This document shows, piece after piece, positions 1 through 9,699 of a stretch of 64,000 nt of DNA (position 1 is the stretch's first letter; every line of letters starts with the position of its first letter). Below the pieces are notes generated by a model. That model saw only the letters and a list, made by a program, of their open reading frames with translations. It was not told the origin of the DNA and made no database searches. Source of the stretch: Algorimicrobium echini (GTDB taxonomy: Bacteria; Bacteroidota; Bacteroidia; Flavobacteriales; Flavobacteriaceae); assembly GCF_900115185.1 (NCBI RefSeq), contig NZ_FOVN01000001.1, forward strand, positions 434,001 to 498,000. Reading direction: 5' to 3'. Position numbers and translations under genes: made by a program.

Positions 1-143
1 TCGGAATCGGTAAATTAATAACAAACTATTTAAAACCGAAATACCTTAAAAAAATAAGAAGTACGTGTTGTGTTTTGTTAGAGACATTAGCTTATAACAA
101 ACAATAAATCAACGCATAAATCGTTTACCCTAAAAAAAACATG

Positions 144-165
144 CGGTATAATTCTGTGTATACCG
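144..165 (+). promoter_or_regulatory. Inverted repeat before the copper-operon leader gene
   Basis: A 7-bp inverted repeat, CGGTATA (144-150) and TATACCG (159-165), is separated by 8 bases and ends 13 bases before the first start codon of the MbnP/MbnH operon. The left arm also contains TATAAT. It could be an operator or an RNA hairpin in the leader. No TAnnTTTG box was found in the 178 bases upstream of the gene. The symmetry is seen directly; the role is inferred. Confidence 0.35.
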
Positions 166-178
166 TAGTAAAAAACCT

Positions 179-1666
179 ATGAAAAAGAGACTTAAATTAC
201 CCCTATCTATCCAACTTCTATTTATTTGTGTAATTATTTTTACCACATTCCAGGCCTGCGATGATGAACCTGTAGACCCAGTTGTTATAGTAGATTCGGA
301 TGGTGATGGCATTCCTGATGGTGAAGATAATTGTCCAGAAGCATCAAATCCAAATCAGGAAGACACGGATAATGATGGCGTTGGAGATATTTGCGACACG
401 CCTGATATAACTGATTCGGATAACGATGGCATTCCAGATAGTGAAGATAACTGCCCTACAATTGCTAATCCAAATCAGGAAGATGATAATAATGATGGTA
501 TAGGAAACGCTTGTCAAGACACACCTGCCACAACACCGTTATTTGAATGTATTAACGGTATGGCTGGACCATATCCTTGTAATGGCTATAATTTAATGAG
601 CCATATTCCTATAAATATTTTAGGAGAACTAAATGCTGAAGGTAACGATTCTTGGGGCTGGACAGATAGCACAACAGGAAACGAATATGCCATAGTTGGA
701 ACAACTCAAGGAACAGCATTTATTAATGTCACAGACCCTATTAACCCTATATTTTTAGGACGTTTAGCATCTGCTAGCCCTGGAAATAGCGGAAATGTTT
801 GGCGAGACATGAAAGTATATAACAACTATGTTTTTATAGTTAGCGAAGCAAGTGGTCATGGTATGCAGGTTTTTGATTTAACTCGATTACGAAATGTAGC
901 AAATCCTCCAGAAAACTTTACTGCTGACACTCACTTTACCGGTTTTGGAAGTGCTCATAATATTGTAATTAATGAAGATTCTGGTTATGCCTATATTGTT
1001 GGAACAAGCCGTAGTGGCACTTTTGCAGGTGGTCCTTTATTTATTAATATTCAGAACCCATTAAACCCTATTAATGAAGGCGGCTTTTTTGGTTATTCAC
1101 ATGATGCACAAGTAATAAATTACAATGGACCAGACACAGACTATACTGGTCAAGAAATTTTAATTGGAAGTAATGAAAATGAAGTCGTAATTGTAAATGT
1201 AACTGACAAAGCAAATCCACAAATTATTTCAGATATCGCTTACAACAATATTGGTTATACACACCAAGGTTGGTTTACAGAAAATTTAAACTATTTTATT
1301 TTAGGTGATGAAATAGATGAACAGTCTTTTGGAGGCAACACACGAACCATTGTATTTGACTTTACCGATTTAGACAATCCAGCCTTTCATATGAATTACT
1401 TTGGCCCTACAGCAGCAATAGATCATAATGGCTACGTAAAAGGTAATACGTTTTATATAGCAAATTATTCAGCTGGTGTACGTTTTGTAGATATTTCTGG
1501 TATCGCTTCGGGAACAATGACTGAAGTAGGTTACTTTGACACTTATCCTGCTAATAACAGCACTAGTTTTCATGGTGCTTGGAATGTATACCCTTATTTT
1601 AACAGTGGAAATATTATAGTTAGTGACATTGAAGGCGGCTTATTTATAGTGCAAAAACAAAATTAA
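179..1666 (+). CDS. Choice-of-anchor B (LVIVD-repeat) lipoprotein with thrombospondin type 3 repeats
   Basis: This is a 495-residue predicted lipoprotein. A lipobox-like FQAC places the lipidated Cys at about residue 27. Residues about 38-115 hold two calcium-binding thrombospondin type 3 blocks ([23 protein letters not shown]). The remainder, about 120-490, is the choice-of-anchor B / LVIVD-type repeat domain, a probable beta-propeller with repeats such as [10 protein letters not shown] and [12 protein letters not shown]. It heads an operon with a repeat lipoprotein, an MbnP-like protein and a di-haem peroxidase; only 7 bases separate it from the next gene. It is probably anchored at the cell surface. 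A binding or scaffold role is inferred from the fold; no substrate can be read from the sequence. Confidence 0.85.
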   Translation: MKKRLKLPLSIQLLFICVIIFTTFQACDDEPVDPVVIVDSDGDGIPDGEDNCPEASNPNQEDTDNDGVGDICDTPDITDSDNDGIPDSEDNCPTIANPNQEDDNNDGIGNACQDTPATTPLFECINGMAGPYPCNGYNLMSHIPINILGELNAEGNDSWGWTDSTTGNEYAIVGTTQGTAFINVTDPINPIFLGRLASASPGNSGNVWRDMKVYNNYVFIVSEASGHGMQVFDLTRLRNVANPPENFTADTHFTGFGSAHNIVINEDSGYAYIVGTSRSGTFAGGPLFINIQNPLNPINEGGFFGYSHDAQVINYNGPDTDYTGQEILIGSNENEVVIVNVTDKANPQIISDIAYNNIGYTHQGWFTENLNYFILGDEIDEQSFGGNTRTIVFDFTDLDNPAFHMNYFGPTAAIDHNGYVKGNTFYIANYSAGVRFVDISGIASGTMTEVGYFDTYPANNSTSFHGAWNVYPYFNSGNIIVSDIEGGLFIVQKQN

Positions 1667-1673
1667 AATCCCA

Positions 1674-2999
1674 TTGAGAATAAAAGTATTAAGTATTTTA
1701 ACAACATTATGTATTTTAGGCTGTTCATCTGATAATGGGACAACTCCAGAAGATGTTGCTATTTCAACGACAACCGTTACAACAGTTGGTGGCTCAAAAA
1801 ACGACAGCGGACAGTCCATCATAAAAACAACAGATGGAGGCTATGCTATCCTAGGCTTCACACAAAGTGCTGATGGTGATATTTCAGATAAATTCAATGA
1901 AAGTTATGATTATTGGGTACTAAAATATAGTGCTAATCATGATATGCAATGGACCAAAACCTATGGTGGATCTGGTGATGATCGTGGTGAAAAAATTGTA
2001 CAAACACGCGATGGTGGCTATGCTATTTTAGGCTATAGTGATAGTACTGATGGAGACATTACCGCAAACGCAGGTGCTCAAGACTATTGGTTAGCAAAAT
2101 TAGACTCCAATGGAAATCTAGTTTGGCAAGAAACCTATGGTTATAGTGGCGCAGATCGCGGAACCTCATTAGTAGTTACCAATGATGGCGGCTTCTTTAT
2201 AACAGGCATTTTAGATGTTACAGCTTCTGGAGGCGCAGGAAACACTAAAAATAACCAATTTAAACATGCTGGAGGTGATTATTGGGCCTTGAAATTAGAC
2301 AGTCAAGGAGCCATTGAATGGAGTAAATATTATGGTGGTAGTTTTACAGACTCACCCTTTGACGCTATTCAAACAACCGAAGGAGACTTTGTAATTGTTG
2401 GTTCGTCTGACAGTAACGATGTAGACATCTCTAACAATATTGGTGCTTACGATTTTTGGGTAGTTAAAATTTCTAATTCTGGAACCATTATTTGGGAGAA
2501 AAATTTTGGTGGTACTCAAATAGATGAAGCTCATGGCATCATGGATGCTGGTGATGGAAACTACCTCATTGTTGGAGACACACGCAGTGAAGATGTTCAA
2601 ATTTCTAATAATTTAGGGGCAGCCGATTTATGGCTCATAAAAATATCACCTTCTGGCAATTTAATATGGGAAAAAACTCTCGGAGGCAGTAATTTCGATG
2701 CAGGACGCTCCATTACTAAAGCCGTTACCAATGGTTTTATTTTAGCTGGAAACTCTAGAAGTTTAAATGGAAACCTAACAAGTAATTCCGGGCAAAATGA
2801 TGCTTGGATTTTAAAAGTTGATGCAAATGGTTCTGTTACCAATCAAAAATCTATTGGAGGTTCAGAAATTGATTTTTGCAATAGCGCTATTGAATTAGAT
2901 GACCAAACGATAGTTGGGGTTGGAGAGTCTAGCAGTAATGATGGTGATGTTTTAGTAAATAAAGGATTTTCAGATTTATTAATTATAAAAACAAAATGA
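1674..2999 (+). CDS. Repeat-rich lipoprotein, predicted beta-propeller
   Basis: This is a 441-residue predicted lipoprotein that begins with TTG. No in-frame ATG precedes the signal peptide, and the lipobox ILGC puts the lipidated Cys at residue 17. The mature part is a series of about seven repeats of roughly 50-60 residues, each with TTDGGYAILG-like and DYWVLK-like strands followed by W(T/E)K.(Y/F)GG. This resembles bacterial beta-propeller repeat proteins of the SBBP type. Its TGA overlaps the ATG of the MbnP-like gene (ATGA), so translation is probably coupled. It is probably surface exposed. Its function in the operon is unknown; a partner or scaffold for the copper proteins is a guess from position. 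Confidence 0.8.
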   Translation: MRIKVLSILTTLCILGCSSDNGTTPEDVAISTTTVTTVGGSKNDSGQSIIKTTDGGYAILGFTQSADGDISDKFNESYDYWVLKYSANHDMQWTKTYGGSGDDRGEKIVQTRDGGYAILGYSDSTDGDITANAGAQDYWLAKLDSNGNLVWQETYGYSGADRGTSLVVTNDGGFFITGILDVTASGGAGNTKNNQFKHAGGDYWALKLDSQGAIEWSKYYGGSFTDSPFDAIQTTEGDFVIVGSSDSNDVDISNNIGAYDFWVVKISNSGTIIWEKNFGGTQIDEAHGIMDAGDGNYLIVGDTRSEDVQISNNLGAADLWLIKISPSGNLIWEKTLGGSNFDAGRSITKAVTNGFILAGNSRSLNGNLTSNSGQNDAWILKVDANGSVTNQKSIGGSEIDFCNSAIELDDQTIVGVGESSSNDGDVLVNKGFSDLLIIKTK

Positions 3000-3766
3000 A
3001 AAAAATAATAGCAATATTTATAGTATCATGCATTCTATTTTCCTGTAGTGAAGATAACGATGACAACCTAATAGCTCCTTTACCTCAAGCAGCAATTACT
3101 TTTAATTTCACACATAATTGGGATGGTACCACCATCAATAACAACAATCTACAAACTGAAACCGTTATTAACGCACATGGAGAAGTCATGAGCATGACTC
3201 GTTTACGTTATTTAATTTCTCGGTTTGAGTTAACTAACGAAAACGGACAAACGTATCGTTTCAACGGATATAAATTTACCGATTTATCTGATGAGACAAC
3301 CTATAACTTTTCACCAGAAAATAATAACATTCCAATAGGAACTTATACCTTAAAATTTATCTGGGGTTTTAATGAAACAGACAATATAGATGGCGCCTAC
3401 ACTGACTTAAATAGTGCCTCATGGAATTGGCCAGCTATGTTAGGTGGTGGATACCACTTTATGCAATTTGATGGTATGTATAATGTTAATACAACAGCTA
3501 TGCCGTACAATTTTCATAATGGAACAGCGCGTGTCAGTATGGATGTTTTCGAACAAAATTTCGCTGAAATTGTACTCGAAACACCAATAACTATAATTAA
3601 TAATGCTTCCATTGAAGTGAAAATGAATATTGCTGAATTCTTTAAAAACCCAAACACTTGGGATTTAAATGTTCTAGATACACCTTTAATGCCGAATTAT
3701 GATGCTCAAAAAATGATGCAAGAAAATGTCTTAACGGTATTTTCTATTGGGAATATCACACAATAA
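2996..3766 (+). CDS. MbnP-like copper-binding lipoprotein
   Basis: This is a 256-residue lipoprotein (LFSC, lipidated Cys 17). The domain matches my recollection of the MbnP family, with a beta-sandwich containing FTHNWDGT (about 38-45), MTRLRYLISRF (about 67-77) and the signature SWNWPAMLGGGYHFM (about 142-156). His 40, His 154 and His 174 are candidate metal ligands. Trp 143 and Trp 145 lie in the region where family members carry an oxidised Trp. In characterised MbnP proteins, a Trp is converted to kynurenine by the partner MbnH, and this is needed for copper binding. The gene next door here encodes an MbnH/MauG-type di-haem enzyme, which supports the call. Copper handling in this organism is inferred. 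Confidence 0.8.
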   Translation: MKKIIAIFIVSCILFSCSEDNDDNLIAPLPQAAITFNFTHNWDGTTINNNNLQTETVINAHGEVMSMTRLRYLISRFELTNENGQTYRFNGYKFTDLSDETTYNFSPENNNIPIGTYTLKFIWGFNETDNIDGAYTDLNSASWNWPAMLGGGYHFMQFDGMYNVNTTAMPYNFHNGTARVSMDVFEQNFAEIVLETPITIINNASIEVKMNIAEFFKNPNTWDLNVLDTPLMPNYDAQKMMQENVLTVFSIGNITQ

Positions 3767-3776
3767 AACCACTAAT

Positions 3777-4847
3777 TTGTATAAATCAATAACATATATT
3801 TTAATCCTTTCCTGTGTTTTCTTAACTGCTTGTAGTGATGAAAATACGAATGAGTACGTTATTAAACCAACAGCTCAACCGTTAGACATTCCTCCGCTTT
3901 TCAATCAATTAATTATCAATCCAATAATTCCAATTGATAACCCGCAAACAGTTGAAGGAATTGCACTTGGTAAAAAATTGTTTTTTGATCCCATACTCTC
4001 TGTCAACAACACCCAGGCCTGTGCCTCATGCCACAGCCCACGAAATGCATTTTCAGATACCTCTCAATTTAGCGATGGCGTTAACGGTAATTTTGGCACC
4101 AGAAATGCCATGCCAATTTTTAATTTAGCCTGGAATTATGATGAGAAGTTCTTCTGGGATGGCAGTGTATTTAGTTTAGAGCATCAAGCTTTAGAACCTG
4201 TTGAAAACCCAATTGAAATGAATAATACTTGGGAAACTGTTATTTCTCGTTTACAACAACATCCAGAATATCCTAATTTATTCACCAATGCATTTGGCGA
4301 AGGTATTATAACAAAAGAAAAAGCCACCAAAGCCATTGCACAATTTGAACGAACGCTTATTTCGGCGAACTCAAAATTTGATAAATACCTATTAGGAGAA
4401 GTAACTCTTACACCCGAAGAAACCAACGGATTAAACGTTTTTATGGATGAAACACGAGGTGATTGTTTTCACTGCCATGGTAGCCCTAACAACCCACTTT
4501 GGACAGATAATAAATTTCATAACAATGGGTTGGACGCCACAATTACCGATTTAGGATTGGGTGCTGTAACTGGAGATCCTGCAGACAATGGAAAATTTAA
4601 ATCACCATCCCTACGTAATTTGGCTTACACAGCGCCATTTATGCATGACGGTCGTTTTCAAACTTTAGAAGATGTTATCAATCACTACAGCGAAGGACTA
4701 CAAAACTCTCCAACTATTGATCCATTGATGAAAAAAGTGGCACAAGGTGGCGTACAGCTTTCCGCACAAGATAAAGCAGATTTAATAGCTTTTTTACACA
4801 CCCTATCTGATCCCTCTTTCGTAAATAACCCAGCTTTCCAAAATTAG
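3777..4847 (+). CDS. MbnH/MauG-like di-haem cytochrome c peroxidase family lipoprotein
   Basis: This is a periplasmic di-haem c-type enzyme of the bacterial CcP/MauG superfamily. Two haem-binding motifs are visible: CASCH (about residues 82-86 of this start) and CFHCH (about 230-234). The C-terminal TAPFMHDGRF block is typical of the superfamily. I place the start at TTG 3777, because it gives a standard lipoprotein signal with Cys 19 (LTAC). An in-frame TTG at 3747 would add ten polar residues and overlap the MbnP-like gene. By analogy with MbnH it would oxidise a Trp of the MbnP-like protein to kynurenine. The alternative is a conventional hydrogen peroxide-reducing CcP. The axial haem ligand that separates the two was not assigned. 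Confidence 0.85.
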   Translation: MYKSITYILILSCVFLTACSDENTNEYVIKPTAQPLDIPPLFNQLIINPIIPIDNPQTVEGIALGKKLFFDPILSVNNTQACASCHSPRNAFSDTSQFSDGVNGNFGTRNAMPIFNLAWNYDEKFFWDGSVFSLEHQALEPVENPIEMNNTWETVISRLQQHPEYPNLFTNAFGEGIITKEKATKAIAQFERTLISANSKFDKYLLGEVTLTPEETNGLNVFMDETRGDCFHCHGSPNNPLWTDNKFHNNGLDATITDLGLGAVTGDPADNGKFKSPSLRNLAYTAPFMHDGRFQTLEDVINHYSEGLQNSPTIDPLMKKVAQGGVQLSAQDKADLIAFLHTLSDPSFVNNPAFQN

Positions 4848-4991
4848 TTTCAGTAAATTATTTATAGATGAAATTACTGTAATTTTCAAAATGTCATCAT
4901 ACTAAAAACTGGATTTTAGTGTATAACTTTTATCTATACATCTATCTGTTAATATCATGTTAGGTTATATGGTAATCCATGACTTATATTG

Positions 4992-4999
4992 TATATTTG
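4992..4999 (+). promoter_or_regulatory. Predicted -7 box TATATTTG for the SUF region
   Basis: TATATTTG matches the Bacteroidota -7 consensus TAnnTTTG and lies 31 bases before the ATG of the SufA-like gene. No clear -33 TTG was found at the usual spacing. The box also lies over an in-frame upstream ATG, which argues that the true start is the ATG at 5031. Confidence 0.5.
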
Positions 5000-5030
5000 C
5001 ATACTATTTAGAGCAAATCTAATTAAGACT

Positions 5031-5360
5031 ATGATAAAAGTATCTGAAACAGCAAAAAAGAAAGTCGTTGAATTAATGACTGAAGACGGCTACAACGCAA
5101 ACACGGATTATGTTCGGGTTGGGGTTAAAAGTGGTGGTTGCTCTGGTTTATCTTACGATTTAAAGTTTGATAAAGCCCAAGCTGATGGCGATAAAGTTTT
5201 TGAAGACAATGGTGTTAAAATCATTGTAGACAAAAAAAGCTTTTTGTACCTGATTGGTACCACTCTAGAATATTCGGGTGGCCTAAATGGTACTGGTTTT
5301 GTTTTTAATAATCCCAATGCCAATAGAACGTGTGGTTGTGGTGAATCATTTTCACTGTAG
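5031..5360 (+). CDS. sufA: SufA/IscA-like A-type iron-sulfur carrier
   Basis: This is a 109-residue HesB/IscA-family protein that carries or delivers Fe-S clusters in the cytoplasm. The three conserved cysteines are present: Cys 37 in GGCSG, and Cys 101 and Cys 103 in the C-terminal TCGCG. I chose ATG 5031, because the 14 extra upstream residues are not part of the family and their coding sequence overlaps a promoter box. It is the first gene of the SUF region and is followed 49 bases later by sufB. The family also contains ErpA and IscA; the name sufA rests on gene context. Confidence 0.88.
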   Translation: MIKVSETAKKKVVELMTEDGYNANTDYVRVGVKSGGCSGLSYDLKFDKAQADGDKVFEDNGVKIIVDKKSFLYLIGTTLEYSGGLNGTGFVFNNPNANRTCGCGESFSL

Positions 5361-5409
5361 TCCTAACAGTCTAACCTTTATCTTAAGGTAACTAAAAGAA
5401 AAAACACTC

Positions 5410-6858
5410 ATGAGTAAATATACTGAAGACGATTTAAGAGAAGAATTAAAAACCAAAGAATATGAATACGGTTTTTACACAGACATCAAATCTGACACCT
5501 TTCCAATTGGTTTAAATGAAGATGTTGTTCGTGCAATTTCTAAACGAAAAGAAGAACCAGAATGGATGACGGAATGGCGATTAGAAGCATTTCGTGTTTG
5601 GCAGGAAATGGTTGAGCCAGAATGGGCTAATGTTCATTACCAGAAACCAGATTTTCAAGCAATTTCTTACTATTCCGCTCCAAATAGCAAACCAAAATAT
5701 GACAGTTTAGATGAAGTAGACCCAGAATTACTAGAAACTTTTAAAAAACTTGGTATTTCTATTGACGAACAAAAAAAATTAGCCAATGTTGCCATGGATG
5801 TGGTAGTAGATTCTGTTTCCGTTGCCACAACTTTTAAGAAGACTTTAGGCGAAAAAGGGATTATTTTCATGAGTATCTCGGAAGCCATCAAAGAGCATCC
5901 GGAGTTAGTAAGAAAACATTTAGGAACGGTTGTACCTCAAAAAGATAATTTTTATGCCGCTCTAAATTCTGCTGTATTTAGCGATGGATCTTTCTGTTAT
6001 ATTCCAAAAGGGGTTCGTTGCCCTATGGAATTATCAACATATTTCAGAATTAATCAAGCAGGAACTGGTCAGTTTGAAAGAACATTAGTTATTGCTGACG
6101 AAGGCAGCTATGTAAGCTATCTTGAAGGTTGTACAGCTCCTAGTCGTGATGAAAACCAACTGCATGCAGCCGTGGTTGAGCTCATTGCTTTAGATGATGC
6201 TGAAATAAAATATTCTACAGTACAAAACTGGTATCCTGGAAATTCCGAAGGCAAAGGTGGTGTTTTCAATTTTGTAACCAAACGTGGTTTATGTGAGAAA
6301 AACGCTAAAATATCTTGGACACAAGTAGAAACAGGTTCTGCTGTTACTTGGAAATATCCAAGTTGTGTATTAAAAGGCGATAATTCTGTAGGCGAATTTT
6401 ACTCCATTGCTGTTACTAATAATTTCCAGCAAGCGGATACGGGAACAAAAATGATTCATTTAGGAAAAAACACTAAATCTACCATTATCTCTAAAGGAAT
6501 ATCTGCTGGTAAATCACAAAATTCTTATAGAGGTTTGGTACAAATAAGTTCACGCGCCGACAATGCTCGAAATTTTTCACAGTGTGATAGTTTGCTAATG
6601 GGTAACGAATGCGGCGCCCACACCTTTCCATACATTGAAGCTAAAAATAAATCGGCAATTATAGAACACGAAGCAACAACTAGTAAAATTGGTGAAGACC
6701 AAATTTTTTATTGCAACCAGCGTGGTATTGACACCGAAAAAGCCATTGCACTTATTGTAAATGGTTTTAGTAAAGAAGTATTAAATAAACTCCCAATGGA
6801 ATTTGCTGTTGAAGCACAGAAACTTTTAGAAATTAGTTTAGAAGGATCTGTAGGGTAA
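5410..6858 (+). CDS. sufB: Fe-S cluster assembly scaffold SufB
   Basis: SufB is the core scaffold subunit of the SufBC2D complex on which Fe-S clusters are built. At 482 residues it has the usual family length. Recognisable conserved blocks include the N-terminal KEEPEWM and [18 protein letters not shown] in the middle, [15 protein letters not shown] and YRGLVQI in the beta-helix core, and [13 protein letters not shown] near the C-terminus, where residues contacting SufD are found. It is followed 32 bases later by a small lipoprotein gene and then sufC. The assignment is secure. Confidence 0.97.
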   Translation: MSKYTEDDLREELKTKEYEYGFYTDIKSDTFPIGLNEDVVRAISKRKEEPEWMTEWRLEAFRVWQEMVEPEWANVHYQKPDFQAISYYSAPNSKPKYDSLDEVDPELLETFKKLGISIDEQKKLANVAMDVVVDSVSVATTFKKTLGEKGIIFMSISEAIKEHPELVRKHLGTVVPQKDNFYAALNSAVFSDGSFCYIPKGVRCPMELSTYFRINQAGTGQFERTLVIADEGSYVSYLEGCTAPSRDENQLHAAVVELIALDDAEIKYSTVQNWYPGNSEGKGGVFNFVTKRGLCEKNAKISWTQVETGSAVTWKYPSCVLKGDNSVGEFYSIAVTNNFQQADTGTKMIHLGKNTKSTIISKGISAGKSQNSYRGLVQISSRADNARNFSQCDSLLMGNECGAHTFPYIEAKNKSAIIEHEATTSKIGEDQIFYCNQRGIDTEKAIALIVNGFSKEVLNKLPMEFAVEAQKLLEISLEGSVG

Positions 6859-6890
6859 TCAAGATAATCAATATTTTTTAGTGATATTTT

Positions 6891-7322
6891 ATGAAAAAAC
6901 TAGCCACAATTTTAATGTTATCTATCGCTTTCATTAGTTGTAAAAATGATAGTAAAACCGAAGAAACAACAATAGAAACAAAAACCATAAATGTAGACGA
7001 TCCTAATCGTACTGAAAAACAAAATGATGGATTAACGCTATTAAAAGGGGAATTTGTTTATTATGCTGATGCTGCTGTTTTACAAACACATCGTGAAGTA
7101 TATGGTGTTGTTATTGATGATAAAATGATGGAACTTAACAACATGGCAAAAGCCTACAAAAAAGAACCAACAGATTATGCCACAGTTTCCATTCGTGGAA
7201 AAGTAATACCAAAACCCGAAAACGAAGAAGGCTGGCCTTTTCGTGTAGAAATAAAAGAAATTTTAAGTGTTTCAGCTTCAAACCCTGAAACCAATAATGT
7301 AGTAAAATTGGAATCCAAATAA
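6891..7322 (+). CDS. Small lipoprotein encoded inside the suf operon
   Basis: This 143-residue predicted lipoprotein has the signal [17 protein letters not shown], with the lipidated Cys at about 17. It has a Thr/Glu-rich linker and a compact C-terminal domain of about 90 residues ([17 protein letters not shown], then [14 protein letters not shown]). I do not recognise a named family; the C-terminal half looks like a small beta-rich OB-like domain. It lies between sufB and sufC, ending one base before the sufC ATG, so it is almost certainly co-transcribed with the cytoplasmic SUF machinery although the protein is exported. Its role is unknown. Confidence 0.75.
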   Translation: MKKLATILMLSIAFISCKNDSKTEETTIETKTINVDDPNRTEKQNDGLTLLKGEFVYYADAAVLQTHREVYGVVIDDKMMELNNMAKAYKKEPTDYATVSIRGKVIPKPENEEGWPFRVEIKEILSVSASNPETNNVVKLESK

Positions 7323-7323
7323 C

Positions 7324-8076
7324 ATGTTAAAAATAACTAATTTACACGCAAGTGTTGACGATAAAGCCATTTTAAGAGGCATTAATTTAGAAGTAAAACC
7401 AGGTGAGGTTCACGCTATTATGGGTCCTAACGGGTCCGGAAAAAGTACACTCGCTTCTGTTATTGCTGGAAAAGAAGAATATGAAGTAACAGATGGTACT
7501 ATTTTATTAGAAAACGAAAACATTGATGAACTAGCCGCTGAAGAGCGTGCCCACAAAGGTGTGTTTTTGTCGTTTCAATATCCAGTTGAAATTCCAGGAG
7601 TTTCGGTAACAAACTTTATTAAAACAGCCATTAACGAAACACGAAAATCAAAAGGACTTGAGGACATGCCTGCTAAAGATATGTTGAAATTAATACGTGA
7701 AAAAGCTGAATTACTTGAAATAGACAGAAAATTTTTATCACGTTCCTTGAATGAAGGTTTTTCTGGAGGCGAAAAAAAACGAAACGAAATTTTTCAGATG
7801 GCCATGTTAGAGCCTAAACTCGCCATTTTAGATGAAACTGATTCTGGATTAGATATTGACGCCTTACGCATTGTTGCTAATGGTGTTAACAAGCTTAAAA
7901 GTAAAGATAATGCCGTAATTGTTATTACGCATTACCAACGTCTGTTAGACCATATTGTTCCAGATTTTGTTCATGTATTATATAATGGTCGTATTGTAAA
8001 ATCAGGAACCAAAGAATTGGCTCATGAACTTGAAGAAAAAGGTTACGACTGGATTAAAGAAGAAGTAAACGCATAA
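7324..8076 (+). CDS. sufC: Fe-S cluster assembly ATPase SufC
   Basis: SufC is the ABC-type ATPase of the SufBC2D scaffold. At 250 residues it has family length. The Walker A motif GPNGSGKST is at about 34-42. The SufC-specific signature [14 protein letters not shown] is at about 146-159, and Walker [13 protein letters not shown] follows. ATP hydrolysis drives rearrangement of SufB and SufD during cluster assembly. It has one base of spacing from the preceding lipoprotein gene and a 146-base gap to sufD. Confidence 0.97.
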   Translation: MLKITNLHASVDDKAILRGINLEVKPGEVHAIMGPNGSGKSTLASVIAGKEEYEVTDGTILLENENIDELAAEERAHKGVFLSFQYPVEIPGVSVTNFIKTAINETRKSKGLEDMPAKDMLKLIREKAELLEIDRKFLSRSLNEGFSGGEKKRNEIFQMAMLEPKLAILDETDSGLDIDALRIVANGVNKLKSKDNAVIVITHYQRLLDHIVPDFVHVLYNGRIVKSGTKELAHELEEKGYDWIKEEVNA

Positions 8077-8222
8077 TAAGTTTAAAGTTTTATATTCAGA
8101 AATCAAGTTTCATAAAACAAGAATTTAGAATATAAGCTTAACTATTACAAATTAGCAAACAGCATTCTTTAGCAAGTACAGAATTACTGACCTCTGCTAA
8201 TGAACACTGAAAACAGAATGAC

Positions 8223-9536
8223 ATGGAATTAAAAGATAAATTAGTATCCTCATTTATGGCCTTCGAAGATCGTATTGACATCGATTCGCCAGTGCATGAT
8301 ATTAGAAGTGAAGCAATTAAAGCATTTGAAACTAAGGGTTTTCCTAGCAAAAAGGATGAAGCTTGGAAATACACATCACTAAATAGCATATTGAAACACG
8401 ATTATAGTGTATTTCCAAAACAGGAAAATGCACTAGATTATCAAGATGTGAAAAAGTACTTTATCCATGACATTGACACCTATAAAATAGTATTTATAGA
8501 TGGAAAATATTCTTCCTATTTATCTCAAACGACACATGAAGGTATTGATGTCTGTCTTATGTCTTCTGCTTTAAACAAGCCAAAATACCGCTTAATTATT
8601 GAAAATTATTTCAATAAAATAGCAACTAAAGATAGCGTAACATCATTAAATACAGCTTTTTCGCAAGAAGGTGCTTATATTCATATTCCAAAAAACAAGC
8701 TAGTAGCAAAGCCGATACAAATTATTCATTTTGCTACTGGAAACGAATCGGCTTTAATGTTACAACCACGTAATTTAATTGTGGTAGATGAAAATTCACA
8801 CGTACAGATTATTGAACGTCATCAAAGTTTAACAAACAATCCCGTACTAACTAACAGTGTCACTGAAATACATGCCAATAAGCGCGCCATTGTTGATTAT
8901 TATAAAATTCAAAATGATAATGAAAACGCCTCATTAATTGATAGTACGTTTATCAATCAGAAGCGGGAGAGTCATGCCTCGGTGCATACATTTTCATTTG
9001 GTGGAAAATTAACGCGAAACAACTTAAACTTTTATCAAAATGGCGAACGTATAGATTCCACACTAAAAGGTGTTACTATTATTGGCAATAAACAACATGT
9101 AGACCATAACACCTTGGTACATCATATAGAACCAAATTGTGAGAGTCATCAGGATTATAAAGGCATTTTTGGCGATAGTTCTACAGGTGTTTTTAATGGA
9201 AAAGTTTTAGTAAATAAAGAAGCCCAAAAAACAAACGCATTTCAAGCCAACAATAATATATTGGTGAGCGATAAAGCAAGTATCAACACCAAACCACAAT
9301 TAGAAATTTTTGCTGACGATGTAAAATGTTCACACGGTTGTACTATAGGTCAACTGGATGAAAGCGCTATGTTTTACATGCGTTCCAGAGGAATTCCAGA
9401 AAAGGAAGCCAAAGCTTTACTTATGTTTGCTTTTAGTAACAACGTATTAAGTTCAGTAAAAATTCCTGAAATAAAACAACGTATTACAAAAATTATTGCT
9501 CATAAATTGGGCGTTAATATTGGTTTCGATCTGTAG
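8223..9536 (+). CDS. sufD: Fe-S cluster assembly protein SufD
   Basis: SufD is the SufB paralogue that completes the SufBC2D scaffold and helps iron entry. The 437-residue protein shows the expected N-terminal helical region (FPSKKDEAWKYT), the right-handed beta-helix core and the C-terminal block CSHGCTIGQLDESAMFYMRSRG, quoted in part, which is diagnostic. The start ATG follows a 146-base gap that holds no other feature I can support. A 163-base gap separates it from sufS. Confidence 0.96.
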   Translation: MELKDKLVSSFMAFEDRIDIDSPVHDIRSEAIKAFETKGFPSKKDEAWKYTSLNSILKHDYSVFPKQENALDYQDVKKYFIHDIDTYKIVFIDGKYSSYLSQTTHEGIDVCLMSSALNKPKYRLIIENYFNKIATKDSVTSLNTAFSQEGAYIHIPKNKLVAKPIQIIHFATGNESALMLQPRNLIVVDENSHVQIIERHQSLTNNPVLTNSVTEIHANKRAIVDYYKIQNDNENASLIDSTFINQKRESHASVHTFSFGGKLTRNNLNFYQNGERIDSTLKGVTIIGNKQHVDHNTLVHHIEPNCESHQDYKGIFGDSSTGVFNGKVLVNKEAQKTNAFQANNNILVSDKASINTKPQLEIFADDVKCSHGCTIGQLDESAMFYMRSRGIPEKEAKALLMFAFSNNVLSSVKIPEIKQRITKIIAHKLGVNIGFDL

Positions 9537-9699
9537 ATAAAGTGTAAAATAGACTACCGTTATTTAATGGCATAACAACTATTTCTTGCTTGAAGCTATT
9601 TCGCGCTGTCTGCTTAACCTGTCCAACAACAGAGAGGTCAATTCAGTAATGAAAACAAAAAGGATCAAGCTGCTAATGTGGCTATTTTAAAACAACACT

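Noticed and set aside
3934-4426. ORFs of 64 and 80 codons inside the di-haem peroxidase gene
   Set aside because: The peroxidase frame has both haem motifs and a full-length fold; the others have no motif and lie within it.
4989-5030. Longer start for the SufA-like gene
   Set aside because: The extra 14 residues are outside the family, and the added codons overlap a TAnnTTTG promoter box.
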